Source: Candolleomyces eurysporus
Lineage: Eukaryota; Basidiomycota; Agaricomycetes; Agaricales; Psathyrellaceae
Direction of reading: 5' to 3'
Assembly (NCBI GenBank): GCA_027579435.1
Contig: JANBPK010000758.1
Location: 1-64,000 of the forward strand
Length of the DNA stretch: 64,000 bases
Positions 33,913-45,923 of the stretch are shown in pieces. Both the position numbers and the translations under genes were made by a program. Under the pieces are notes generated by a model, which saw only the letters and a program-made list of their open reading frames with translations, was not told where the DNA came from and made no database searches. Position 1 is the first letter of the stretch. Every line of letters starts with the position of its first letter.

Positions 33913-34676
33913 GGATTGCTTTTTGAAACACGGACTTTACTATCCCCCTGCATTCGCTCTTTTATTGCTCTGCTTTGCATAGATTTTTGAACAGTATCCT
34001 GGATGGACAATTTCGCGATGTGCCAGATGCAGACTTGTGTATATCATAATATGGGCGCAAATTCCTAGAGTAAAAATGGATAATCGACATTGCGGAGTCA
34101 TTTTTTGACGTTGGATTCATCCTGCACCTGGGATTCCAAAATCTAAGGTCAGCTCCCGGAATGACTACATTAGAACCCATCTGACCGTTATCTCAACCCT
34201 TCCGAATTCCAGGTTAGGGCATACAGGTTGCGATAGGGTCATTGCGCGAATCGTGATCATCTCCTTTCATCCCGGCCTTCGTTGAAGGCACCGTCTTCGG
34301 TGTTCAGCGAGATGGAATCAATGTAATGCCACCGATCGACTCCTCATGCTGAGACTCGTGCACATCCTCCAAAGCTCCTTTCTTTCCCTTTTGTCTGGTT
34401 TCCCCCTGATTTCACCTACGATTGGGAATTGATAACTAATCGGAAGCGATCTAAGTATGCGTTATGCGGACACGTTGTTGCAGCATGTCTCGGTCAATGG
34501 TGACTGAGGTGAAAGGTCGCTTGCTTTCGTCATATCTACTTGGTCCTTCCGCGAGCCACAGGCGCCTACATATACGAGTGGGGTGAGTGCCTCTCCTCTT
34601 CCTCACATCTCTCCACACCCCACTCATCTACCCACCTAGTCCGGATCTCTTTTCCCCCCACTAGTCGTGCCAAACG
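33913..34676. other. Intergenic, no gene recognised
   Basis: About 760 bp between two same-strand genes. It should hold the GT90 3' UTR and the promoter of the next gene. No repeats or RNA genes seen. Confidence 0.45.
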
Positions 34677-36354
34677 ATGTATGCTCCTCCACGACCAAGA
34701 AGCCGGGCACCGTCGCCACTTCCGCCTTTTGCTCCAGCGCTTCCACCGCAGACTCCATCGGATAACGGGCTGCATTACCGTAGGCCAACCAGTTCGAATG
34801 AATTTAGGGTCGAGAAGGTTGGCCGATCCCCATCTGCTATGGGTCATCGGAGTGGTTCGACGCTCCCCTCGGAGCCCTCGTCTTATAATGACGAAGCTGC
34901 GTATCGACAACGAGTTGCGGCGTTGAATGCGGCGCGAGATCGTCAGTTTGCTACTACGGGTCATATCGTTGTTGATTCGACCCAGTTGGTTTTGTTCTTC
35001 CGGTCTAAGGTGTGTATTATTCGTTTTTGCCGATTATTGCCTCCTGCGTGAAACTGATGGATCATGATGTATTATTCAACAGAGCGGGATCTCTCAGGCT
35101 TTGGATTTCCCGATAGACGTGGACTACAATTCGCCGCCTGCCCTCGACGTGCTCGTCACAGCATGCAGGCCTCACCAGACGTCCGACTATAACGGATACA
35201 TGGACCGCGAATCCCTCTTCTACCCACCCACACTCCCCCTCACGACTTCCCTGGAGCTATCCAACTTCCCCATCCTCGATGCTGTCCGCAGCTCCCTCTT
35301 CCCGAATCTCCCTCTAGGAAGCTACCTGACTGCGGCGAAAGACAAGCTCGAGCTCCTCCTTGATGGGGGTCGCCTCGAACGGCAGCCTGCGCATCTACGG
35401 AATGACGGACGCGTGGCGACGGTTATCATCACCCTCCCNGTCCACTTCCAAGGCGGCGCACTCGTCGTCCGCGATCCGAGTGGTGCCCAGGAGCGCTTTA
35501 TCACCAAGAGCAGGGGCGAAGGCGACCTCGAGTGGGTTGCGTTCCTTGCCAACTGCGATTACGAGACCGAGGTCGTGGATAAGGGGTATAGGGTGATGAT
35601 TTCGTATGGGGTGTATGCGAGAACCTTTAGTCCGGACGGTGCGATCAAGTTTGAGTGTTTGAATGTGCCGACGGATGCGTTCTTTGATGTTTTGGCGCCG
35701 GTTATGAACCTTTCGAGGGGGAGGACGGTTGGGTTTTATTTGGGGAGTGATTATTTGGGGGTTAATCCTTCGTTGGTGACGGCGGATAAGCTGATTCCTC
35801 AGGTATGTGAACGTTTGTTCCGCTCATTCATATTCGTCGTCTCTCATCACGGTTCTCTTTCGTGTGTATAGCTGAAGGGAGGAGATTACCTTCTCTATCA
35901 TGCATTCAAGATGTACAAGCTCAAGGTCGACCTTCACTGGACAGCAGGCGAATACTTTTGGCCTACCGACCGTCTCGTCGAGCTCGATGGGGAAGATATC
36001 GCCGCGGGAGTGAGCAGCCACGCATCACCGCGTATGGCCACTGGCTACCCCGGAAACATAAACACACCCTCCAATCGGACCGTGCCTATCCCAGGGGCCT
36101 TTGGTGGGGGCTACCCGCCAGTTGGCATTTACCCTACTCCTCCAGGTTCGGCCCAAGTTCCAACCGAGCAAGACCCACTTCGTCTGAAGGTCGAGGAGTC
36201 TGGTGGCAAGCTGCTATCGGAGGCGAACCTCACCGTCTTGACCGATTGGAACCATACTGCCAACGCTGGCGCCGTCGAACGTGTGCCTTTCATTTCTCAT
36301 GGCGAACTTAAGAAATTCGTCGTGAACGTCCTGCTCGTCGTATTCGTCCCGTAA
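34677..36354 (+). CDS. Protein weakly resembling fungal 2OG-Fe(II) oxygenases; ligands not evident
   Basis: Three exons, 34677-35009, 35083-35802, 35872-36354, 511 residues. The N-terminal 75 residues are Pro/Ser-rich. The core VATVIITL.VHFQGGALVVRD, then LEWVAFLANCDYETEVVDKG and YRVMISYGVY follows the pattern of a fungal prolyl-4-hydroxylase-like group (LxVxLPxxHxGGxLVVRH ... WxAFxxDCxHEVxxVxxGxRVTLxYxLY). In that group an HxD pair lies about 20 residues before the first block and a His sits in the CxHEV block. Here the first site reads GGRLERQPAHL and the second CDYETE, so the iron ligands look absent. I read it as a possible non-catalytic relative; the family call is tentative. The N at 35440 keeps frame. 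Confidence 0.55.
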
Positions 36355-36588
36355 AGATATTTCAATCAAGTTGGTATAAGCAACACAACAAAGTATTACT
36401 AGTTGTACAATCTACATATTACTATCGGTGTATAATATGTAAGATCTGAGAGGAAGGAAGGGGGAAAGTAAGTCCAACCTGAGATCAGAGCTATATCATG
36501 AAGAAAGGTGCCATATTACAAGAGCGTACAGATGAATACACAGGATAACGCATTCTGAGATATACAAAAGAAACAGCTGTCTAGCTCA

Positions 36589-37984
36589 TCATCCTCTGCC
36601 ATCGCCACGTTGAGGCTGTTCACCACTAGTGCCTTGACCACCAGCGAACGGATCTTTGTTATCTGGTGCGCCACCGCTGTATCCCCAGCCTTCGTAACCA
36701 GGAGGCTTATTCTGGTCGGGAGGTGGACCGGCAGGGGCTCCCCATTGGTTTTGGTACCCGCCGTATGGGGGAACACCAGCAGGCGTGTAAGGTCCGTTGG
36801 GTGGAGGTGGGTACGGTTGACCAGCGCTATACGGCGGAGCGTAGTGGCTGGCGTATGCCTCGGTTCTGACAGGTGCCCGCCAAGAGTTCGCAACGCTCGA
36901 AGGATCGAGGAGTTGGCGGTAGAAGCCGAAGGCAACGCTAGCGAATAGAGCAGCGAGGACTGGGAGGAGAATAAGTCAATGAGCTTGGCATGGAACGAAG
37001 GATTGGTGCTTACAGGATACGGCAAGGAAAGCGATAATCTCTGACCATGAGCCCCGGTCCCAAGAGCGTTCGCACCACCGTGTGGCGGACGCGGTGTCGA
37101 TTCTTGAGGACGTGATCGGTCCCCAGAAGCCACTCTGTAGATGCGTAAGAATTCGCGGNAAAAAACGAGTGGTCATGGGGAACTCACGTAGACGTAAGTA
37201 CCGCCGTCAACTGCACTAATACACGAGTTGATGATGCTGTTCTTCATGGTGAAGTGGATAACGACACGAGTGAGGCCAATCCCTGCAACCAAGATGAAAA
37301 CGAGGCCCGAAAGCCAGGCGAAAATTCGGACAGGGCCGAGACGTTGCTTCGGGGGGGGAAGATGAGGACGGGCCGGTAGTGCACACAATGTGGAATTCAC
37401 TCACAGTCGCGCCTGCAAAGAGGCCAAAGCCTTCAATGATACAGATCAAAGTGTATATGGAACCCAGGATGATCGAGATTATAGCCAGAGCTGAGGCTCC
37501 CTCTGCAATCCGGTTAGTTGACCGCACTTGACGCAAGTGGAGCATGACGTACGGCGATTGTAGTAGGGGACATTTCTGTAAAAACCGATCTAAAAATCGT
37601 TGAGTAGGCAGAAAGGTGGATCCCAAAATCAACATACAGCACTGGAGGGCGGGTTAGCAACTGTTGGAAGGCAGTAATGACGTCCACTTACGCAAACAAG
37701 CTCCAGAGCCCGCCGAGGAATGCAACTACGAGGATATTGAGCCCACCAATTGGAATTCGGCCACCAAATCTACTCACCTGCAAGCACAACTGGTCGTAGA
37801 CTACGCTTGTACACCCGTGTAACAAATGCGTATGAAGGTGGGGGCCCTTTCAACTCTCCGGTAAGGATCAATCGTTCAACCGAGCCTGATTCGGGACATA
37901 CCTGGAAATAGTCCATCAGCGGCCATGTACATGAGAATCAGGCTTCAGAAACATACCTTGGGGTGGTGGGGGCCGATTGTCCAT
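36589..37984 (-). CDS. Four-TM membrane protein with Pro/Gly/Tyr-rich cytosolic tail
   Basis: Start ATG at 37984 (MDNRPPPPQ), stop at 36589. Four hydrophobic segments are visible across the exons: IPIGGLNILVVAFLGGLWSL, ASALAIISIILGSIYTLICI, IFAWLSGLVFILVAGIGLTR and LILLPVLAALFASVAFGFYR. The C-terminal ~95 residues are rich in Pro, Gly, Tyr and Asn (QPYPPPPNGPYTPAGVPPYG; end GEQPQRGDGRG). The topology resembles MARVEL/tetraspan-like fungal plasma-membrane proteins, but I recognise no named family. The segment between the first exon and TM1 (37750-37975) could not be spliced with confidence. Confidence 0.7.
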
Positions 37985-38470
37985 CGTAAAGGTCGTTTGG
38001 AAAGCGTCGAATTAGAGGGGACTGTTGAGGTTTGAGGCAAGGTTATATGGCAGTAGCAAGGCAGTGTACCAAGTGTTTGACGTTGTTTGGCTACGTCTTG
38101 GCGACCGGTATTGTTCTGGACTGCGGCTGCCACTGCCATTCTGTTGCCCTTCTACTGCAATCATCGCTCTATCTTGGGGCGACTGCGCGGCGTATAATTG
38201 GAACAGCTTTGACTATACATACATGTGCCCGGTGAGTAACAATGACCACATTCAGAATGCGTGCTAAACTTAGTTTTCTCCGCAAAAAAGCACCTTGGCA
38301 TGAATTCAGAAGGGAGATTTGCGTGCGAAGCTGTGCTTCTCTCGGTGTATTTGCTCGGTCGAAAACTTGTGATTGTACAAGCGAGCCTTGGCCTGACCAA
38401 GAGCTTCGTGATTTCTGAGCCTTCTCTCAACCGCCTCTACCGGCCTCGGATTATTTCGCTTTCACGCTCG

Positions 38471-38476
38471 TATAAA
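38471..38476 (+). promoter_or_regulatory. TATA box of esterase copy 1
   Basis: TATAAA 41 bp before the start codon. Similar boxes precede copies 4, 6 and 7; this is the first in the array. Confidence 0.7.
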
Positions 38477-38511
38477 GGAGTGTTCACCTGGACACAATAT
38501 GTATCCCAGCC

Positions 38512-40851
38512 ATGTTGGTCTTTCACCTCCTCATCTGTATTCTTGTGACTGCAGTCCGTGCCGTACCTGAGGTCAAGGTTGGCAGGACTACGATCTCAGG
38601 CCGGGATATTGCCGCCAATGTCGAGTTCTTCGGTGGTCAGGCCGTTTCCTCTCTTATTCATAGCGGTACCGACGGCCATATGCAGGGATACCGTTTGCTG
38701 AGCCGCCTGTCGGTGCACTCAGGCTTCGAAAACCGGTTCTCAAAGCTCGGTTGAATACCACAACTTTCAATGCAACCGCATACGGAAAATCCTGTCTTCA
38801 GCCGGTATGTCCATGTCCGGATTTTGAATCAACATCTTCCGTGTCTCAACAATTGTTGGAAGCCGCTCTTCGGGCCCCCTTCGACTATATCAGAAGATTG
38901 CTTGACCATCAGCGTTTTCCGCCCGGCAGGACTGAAATCTTCGGCCAAGCTCCCCGTCGTGAGTTGAAGTTTTATATCTTAGGTATAGTTGAATTTAGTG
39001 AAACCTCAGTTGCTATGGACGTGAGTCCTCTCTGGTGTGAACGCCTCCCGTATTCCACTCAACGAATATCGCAGTTATGGTGGCGCATTCATTATCGGGG
39101 CTTCGGACCTGTATAACGCGTCAGATCTCGTTCAGCGCAGCATTGACAGGGTGGGGAGCCTTTTACTACCAAGGTATATATGGAGACTCACTGTTCGCAG
39201 AAAACTCCCATCATCTATGTTAACTTCAACTATCGTCTGGGCCCATTGGGATTCCCTCAAGGTCAAGAAGGTATGATCCTCCCGATAACTCTGCATTACG
39301 AGTTCTTATTTATCCACCATGAGCCCATGATCGTCGATCACTTAACCTTGGACTCGAGGACCAAATCGCTGCATTGGAATGGGTTCAGGCCAACATCCAT
39401 TTCTTCGGAGGTGACAAAAATAAGGTAGTTCTCTCATGATTCCCAGTTTCGATGTACGGTGCTAAATTAGCTGTGTTCTGATAGGTAACTATTTTTGGCG
39501 AGAGTGCTGGGGCCATGATGACTGGAACGTTGTATCTAAGTCCCAAACTTGAACGGTTGGCACGGGGAGCTGTAAGCATCCGTTTCTATCATCACATTCA
39601 AGTCATTCATGTATTCATCCTTCTCAGATTCTCGAGTCCGGTTCATCCAACGGTCCCTCCGCCCTCCCCGCTGCAGCGAACGAGCTCGGATGGCAGGGCT
39701 TCGTCGCAAAGGTTCCTTCCTGCGCGAGCGTTGCCACATCTGGAAAAACAATTGAGTGCCTCCAAAATGCAACAGCCGAAGAAAATCTCCGCAGCCGTCT
39801 TGGGAGGTGGCATAGCATTCCCTGGCGTCGCGTGGGGTCCCACCCTCGATACCGGCCGCAACAGCTTATACCCTGACCTAGCTTCTCGCCTCTACGCTAA
39901 AGGACGTTTCGCGAGGCTCCCTTTCATCGCTGGTACCAACCGCGATGAGGGAACGCTGTTTGCGAACACGCAACCTTTGACCGAAGCGGAATTCAAAGCT
40001 ATGGTTGCAGGTCCTAACGTTACTCCTGGAAGCGTGTTGGACTCTGTCGCCGACAAAATTCTGGAGCTTTACCCTGCTGACCCTGCTGTTGGCTCTCCCT
40101 ACGGGACTGGAGATGAGCTGTTTGGGCTCCCCGCTTCGTACAAGAGGCATGCATCACTCAGTAAGTGTTTGTGTATACACTGCGTACAGGCTATAGCGGG
40201 TTGACTGATTTTTCAATCNTTTTTTACTTTAACGCAGTGGGAGATACGATTTTCGATGCTCCCAGGAGGATGTGGTCTCAAGCTGCTGCGAAGTTTGGCG
40301 TCAAGAGCTATGGATATCANCTTTACCGACCCTCAANGCGGTCCCGGCTGCCGGAGGTATGTCACAGTTCAACTTCTTGATATCCATTATTTTTCCGTGC
40401 TAATTGAATCGATGCTCACTTTTTTTTACCTGGTACAGTCTCTCACGCCGCTGAGATTGCTTATGTATATGGTCAACTCCCTCCGACTGCTGGTGCAGCT
40501 TCGCAGAATCTCAGTGTCGTCATTATGGATTATTGGATCTCTTTCACGGTTTCTCTGGACCCTAATGACGGAAAGGGTGTGGAGCGTGAGTGCCAGCTCG
40601 TCCACCGCTAGATGTTTCATACTGACAGGTTCTCCTACAGGCCCTAAATGGCCCCAGTACAAGGACAAGAATCAGGTGAGCTCCTCCGAAAGTCGACCTT
40701 CCTTTCTCTGAATGTGACTTCTGACACGGTGTGTCCTACTTCCTAGGTGCTGTTGCAATTGGAAGGTGGAAACACTACGGTCGTCAAGGATGATTTCAGG
40801 GAGGAAGCGATTGGGTTCCTCAACAAGAACGCCGAACTCTTCAATCGTTGA
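38512..40851 (+). CDS. Type B carboxylesterase/lipase, array copy 1 (one apparent frameshift)
   Basis: Secreted alpha/beta-hydrolase of the Candida rugosa lipase/cholinesterase type. Signal peptide MLVFHLLICILVTAVRA, then VPEVKVGRTTISGRDI. The catalytic elbow is FGESAGA, the acid site GTNRDEGT, and the usual [14 protein letters not shown] and EDCLTI motifs are present. The 14-exon plan matches the other copies, including the 11-nt exon at 39010-39020. At the A4 run 39782-39785 the frame shifts by one between NATAEE and the next conserved block; the remainder is intact to the stop at 40851. Extra N at 40320 and 40337 also break the frame. Since these N sit at homopolymers and are surely ambiguities, the A-run shift may be one as well; otherwise this copy is a recent pseudogene. 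Most diverged, with copy 3, from copies 4, 6, 7 and 8. Confidence 0.8.
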
Positions 40852-41257
40852 ACTCCCTTCTGTGCTCATGGAAAGAAAGACCTTTGTCTGCGAACCGGAT
40901 CTCTTTGGCTGCGATGAGTGTATAACGTATCGAAATCGGAAAAGCGTTTTCGTGAGCTGTGCTTTCCCCCGGTCTTATTCTCATCATTCAGGTAGTGGCC
41001 GTGCTGCGCATGGGCACCGACGGCAGCGACAAACGTCCGCTTCATCCAGATCACTGCGCAACAGCGCCTTTATTTGCTCCGAGGCACTTGTCGAGCATCC
41101 AGGGCAAGGCGAGCGCTCCGATATTCTGTGCATCGCCTCTCTTGAGTTCGAAAGGTGTCAATGACGCATCGAACCGGCGTATACGGTGATATGAGCTCTC
41201 CGAAGCTCACAGTATGCTACAGTATACAGTCAAGCCAAAGGTTCGATTGCGTACACT
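40852..41257. other. Intergenic between esterase copy 1 and relic 2
   Basis: About 400 bp; no feature recognised beyond the likely 3' UTR of copy 1. Confidence 0.45.
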
Positions 41258-42515
41258 GTGACACATTGCTGCAACGAATTACCTGCTCTTTTCTGTTTGA
41301 TTGTTACTACCCAAGTGGCGCCTCAGCTCAAGTTGGGCAGAACGAATCTCGTTGGGCGAGATGCCGGCGCGAATGTGGAGTTTTCGGTGGCTCGTACTTG
41401 CTTCTCCTCCATGTCAACCTTCGACTATACTGAACCTCTTGCCCAGGTATTCCATACGCCGAGCCACCCATTGGCTCACTTAGGCTTCAACCTCCCGTCC
41501 TGAGAAGGACTCGGTTAAACTTGTCCGCGTTCAGCGCGATGGACTATTGGAAAGGGTGTATCCAACCATCAAGAGATTCTCAGCTGAAACATTTGCTCTT
41601 GACTTTGACTCACGGTTGTGCAAGCTATTGCAGGGACAATGTTTGCGCGCCGTGACATTTTTCCGGATCAGGAGCCCAAGGATAGTCTCTTAGGGCTCAG
41701 ATCTCCTCTAATTCGCTCTTCAGTTTCCTGAGTGCTACGATCGATCGGCTTCTGGAGTTGTACCCCGAAAAACCCTCTAGTGGGTCTCCGTACGGAACCG
41801 GAGACCAACTTTTGGGCTTACCGCCCTCTTACAAGAAACACGCGTCCATTCGTAAGTAAGGTCGGCTGATATACTGCTGTGCAAATGGCTGACTCTTCCC
41901 CAGTGGGTGATCTGTCCTTTGACGTTACCTGTCGCATGTGGTTTCAAGTTCTCGCCCGAAATGGTGTTAACGCCTACAGTTACCTTTTCACGAATCTTCA
42001 GTCCGATCCAGGCTCGCAGGTGATCATTCATGTTTGCCACATAACCTAAGGTGTGTTGATTGGGTTTCGTTGTGCTGCAACCAATTTACCATTTCGCGGC
42101 AATTCCATACGTTTATGGACAAGTTCCCGCTGCATCTGACCCAAACACCTCAGCGCTGTTATGGTGGACTATTGGATCTCTTTCGCAGTTTCCTCGAACC
42201 CGAATGACAGGAAGGGCGTCAAATGTCAGTACATTTCGTCATCCCGAGAATCCGAGTCTCCGCACTCGTTTACTTCTGGGGTGCTGACAATGTTCAATCT
42301 TCCTGTCGCTTCGTTGATAGATCCTGAATGGCCGCGGTATACATCGTCGAATCAGGTGAACTTTGCGCTATTCCGTTCTAAATAATTGCTGGATGACAGT
42401 CTTACTGAAATTACTGATACAATTTGAGGGGGGCAACACCACAACTGTTCAAGACGACTATCGCGAGGGCCAAATGTCGTTTATCATTCAAAACGCCGCC
42501 GAGTTCCGCCACTGA
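41258..42515 (+). pseudogene. Esterase relic, array copy 2, internal deletion
   Basis: The N-terminal exon survives (LKLGRTNLVGRDAGANVEF) and the second exon is recognisable (YAEPPIGSLRLQPPVLRRTR). The sequence then jumps to a block resembling the GTLFA..LYPE part of exon 10, so exons 3-9, with the catalytic Ser and the acid site, are missing. Stop codons interrupt the rest, but exons 11-14 can still be traced to the terminal TGA at 42515 (EGGNTTTVQDDYREG). Confidence 0.88.
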
Positions 42516-43118
42516 TGGTGCTACCTCTACAGTATGGAGATGCTGATATTGTGTCCCCAGTGCGAATATGAGCTTTCATTCTGCATCATTATGCACCGGT
42601 AGAGCGTTAGCATTCTACTCAAGGTCCAGTGAGTTCAAACTGATAATCCGCAGTGTCGGCGATGTTCCTTTCTTTTCGGGTACATCTGCCGGCACCGATT
42701 GATAAGACACTTGTAAAGGTCGAGCATCTCTCATATTCTAGCTCGGGCCATCATCGCAATACTGCGCATACTAGCCTGATTGAAGCTGCCGCCTACCTCG
42801 GGCTAACAGCAGGTACGTTTACGTTGACCGGCCTGACGTGATGCTCAAACACTCAACGGACAGTTGCTCTGCGAAACGTCTGGCATCTGAAATCAGTTTT
42901 CCACCAAGTTACCAATGGTGTTGATGCGCTGATGACCCAGGTGACGCAGGCGATCTTTTTCCGGGCAGTTTTTCGACCTGAGCGTCTCCCAGCCTCTACT
43001 CCAGGAGGCAGCCGAGATCTTACTTCACTCGGAGTCGATGGCTACCAAATTCCGGCACGGTTGTATGAAGGTTTCCTTCATAAAAAGGGTCGTCAATCTC
43101 TAGGTTCATTCTCAAGTC
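42516..43118. other. Intergenic, 5' flank of esterase copy 3
   Basis: About 600 bp without a recognised gene. An ATAAAAAG element at 43080, 39 bp before the copy 3 start codon, is a plausible TATA-like box. Confidence 0.45.
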
Positions 43119-45521
43119 ATGCTTGTCACTCAGCTTGCCCTGCTTTCTGCGCTTGCCGCCGTGCATGCTGCTCCTCAGGTCAATATTGGCAGAACGACGC
43201 TTTCCGGACGGGATGTAGGCACAAATGTCGAATTCTTCGGAGGTGTGTAGCTCCTGCTCGACCATATGCCAAAAGTGGACGTCTTCTCATTTTTTTCGCT
43301 CATCTAGGCATTCCATACGCCGAGCCACCTGTTGGGCCATTGAGGCTTCGTCCTCCGCTCCTCAAATCCCGCCTGAACGTGACGGCTTTCAATGCCGGAG
43401 ACTACGGGAAGGCGTGCATCCAACCAGTACGTTTCATTTTCGTGCAGACGGTATATCCATCTGATGATAGGAAGGTGGCCGAACTTTCCACCATATCCGA
43501 AGACTGTTTAACCATTAATCTTCATAGGCCTGCTGGCCTAAGTCCATCCGCGAAGCTTCCTGTCGTGAGTTGTTGCCTATAATAGTTGGAGGTATTATAA
43601 TTGACAATGAGGTTGTGTTAGTTATTCTGGACGTACGTTCTTGCCAGCATCACTCGAAAACTTACTCTTCATTCATTTCCTCTGGCTCATCAGATATGGG
43701 GGCGCATTTATTACGGGATCTTCAAGTCAGTTCAACGGCACACAACTCGTGGAGAGAAGCGTTCAACGAGTGAGCACTCAAAGATCTATTTCGAACGTAT
43801 GCCTCATTGTGATTGTGAATCTCCACAGGGTACGCCAATCATACTCGTTACCTTCAATTATCGCCTTGGTCCTTTAGGATTTCCACAAGGACAAGAAGGT
43901 TCGTTTTTCCAACTTATACATCGGACGGCATTTCAATTCTCGCTGCCTGCCCTTCAGCCGGGAATCAAAAGTCGTTAAACTTGGGTATTTTGGATGAGAT
44001 TGCAGCACTGGAATGGGTACAAGCAAACATTGGATCGTTTGGAGGCGACAAGAAAAAGGTTACTCTACGGTGAAATATTAAGATCGAAAGCTAAGCTAAT
44101 CCCTCACACTATACCCTGAAGGTCACAATTTTCGGTGAAAGTGCTGGGGCGGTCATCACTGGCGTTCTCTTCCTTAACCCTGGACTCGAGAGGCTTGCAA
44201 GAGCAGGAGTGAGTCAAAAGCATGCTCTCTTCTACCACGAAACACTAATTTCTGAATCCGTCACCAGATTATGCAGTCAGGCGGCGCAGCCACTTTCCCT
44301 AGCTTTACAGCCGGGCGGAACGAGCCCGAATGGCAGAGCTTTGTTGGCAAAGTTACCTCTTGTGCTGCGGTTGCTAATTCTGGAAACGCATTTTCCTGCC
44401 TCAGAACCGCGTCAACCGAAGAAATCACAACGGCCGCCCTCCAAAGTGTGACCCTCGAAAATATAATCAATAACCTCTTCTGGACACCAACCATTGACGG
44501 TCCAGGTGGTGTGTTTCCCGATCTCGCTTCTCGCCTATATTCGAGAGGGCGCTTCGCGAGATTACCTTTCATCGCTGGGACTAACCTTGACGAAGGTTAG
44601 CAAACACGCTTCCCCACGCCGTGTTTAGTTTTCATTGAGTCATTCAAAAACGATAGGGACGCTTTTCGCTCACCAAACCCCTGTAACTACTCAGTTCCTT
44701 CAAGATGAGCTCGTAGGGGTCAGCTCACCTCGCGTTGGTTCGACGACTGCACTCGAAGCGGCGATAGCCAGGATGCTTGAGCTTTACCCAGAGGTTCCTT
44801 CCATTGGGTCTCCGTACGGAACTGGCGATGAACTCTTTGGCTTACCAGCTTCATACAAGCGGCATGCGTCTATCCGTGCGTATCTCGTGCCGTTTTATAT
44901 GGAAATATTTGCTACAGAAGCTGAATCCTTTCACTAATTGACAGTGGGTGACTTGGCCTTGGACGGACCCCGCCGCTTGTGGTCGCAAGCTGCAGCGAAA
45001 GCCGGGGTTAAAAACTATGGCTACCACTTCACACACCCGCAGCCTGTTCCAGCTCTCGGAGGTAGTTATTTGAAGCTCAGCTTGCCCCTCTCCTTTTCAC
45101 TGATTTCTCTTATGTTTGGCGTGCACAGTGTTTCATTCCGCTGAGATTCCCTTCGTTTTTGGTCAGGTTCCCTCTGAAGCTGATCAAGCCACCCGAGATA
45201 TCAGCACCGTAATGATGGATTTCTGGATCTCTTTCGCAGTTTCTCTGAACCCGAATGACGGGAAAGGAGCACAACGTAAGTATTCGGTCAATCACTGTTC
45301 CGCTCATACGAAGGCGTTGAATTTTATCAGGTCCCCAATGGTCCCAGTATACCTCTTCCAACAAGGCAAGTTCTTTCTACCCTCTATGAGCGCTATAAAC
45401 TAATCGGTTTGAAAAGGTGTTGCTGCAACTCAGGGGAGGCAATACCACAACGATCAAGGACGAGTATCGCAACGACCAGATTGCGTTCATTACCCAGAAT
45501 GCTGGGGTTCTCCAGCACTGA
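43119..45521 (+). CDS. Type B carboxylesterase/lipase, array copy 3
   Basis: All 14 exons read in frame. Signal peptide MLVTQLALLSALAAVHA, then APQVNIGRTTLSGRDVGTN. Oxyanion region YGGAFITGSS, nucleophile FGESAGA, acid GTNLDEG at the exon 9/10 border, His in VFHSAEIPFVFG, end GGNTTTIKDEYRND. The 11-nt exon is 43622-43632. The last intron (45366-45416) has a GC donor (aag|gcaagt) instead of GT. Such enzymes hydrolyse carboxyl esters or lipids outside the cell; the substrate here is unknown. A remnant of exon 2 and of the last exon of a copy-3-like gene recurs at 53449-53644, so this subtype was once also downstream. Confidence 0.92.
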
Positions 45522-45923
45522 TGTATATGAGCCCATTGACTATTTCTAAGACATTACTTGATTGCCTTCGGGATGGTGCGAGGGGGATGAGACTCGGCAC
45601 CAACTCAAAACGCCGTCGGCCGGAGAGTCCGACAAAGGTTCGATACCCGCCACTCGGGCCGTGCCGTCATCCAGAGAGCTTCCAATGTGACGCTGTCAGT
45701 CTGTCACGGGATGTTGTCACAGCGTGGCGGGCGTTGTGCCGTATTTGTCTGCACCCTCTTTTCTATGTTTGTTTGATCTCTGTGATGTCAACAAAGAAGG
45801 CTGCTGTCATAAAAAATAGAGGTTCTCGCCGAGTCGCAAGTTACACGATGAAGCTCTGCTGGTATAAGAAAGAGCACTGGACGTGCGAGTTTGGTATCGC
45901 TCCACCTGCCCACCGCCGCTCAC
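45522..45923 (+). promoter_or_regulatory. 5' region of esterase copy 4
   Basis: A block gaagctctgctggtataag (45851-45868) with TATAAG lies 61 bp before the ATG; the same block precedes copies 7 and 8, so the core promoter was duplicated with the gene. Further upstream, 45521-45665 matches 53644-53790. Confidence 0.7.

Noticed and set aside
45640..45665. tRNA-like stretch (gagtccgac..aggttcgata..ccactcgggccg), repeated at 53750-53790
   Set aside because: The GGTTCGAT core resembles a T loop and an upstream hairpin resembles a variable arm, but no T stem or acceptor pairing forms. It is simply part of the duplicated flank.
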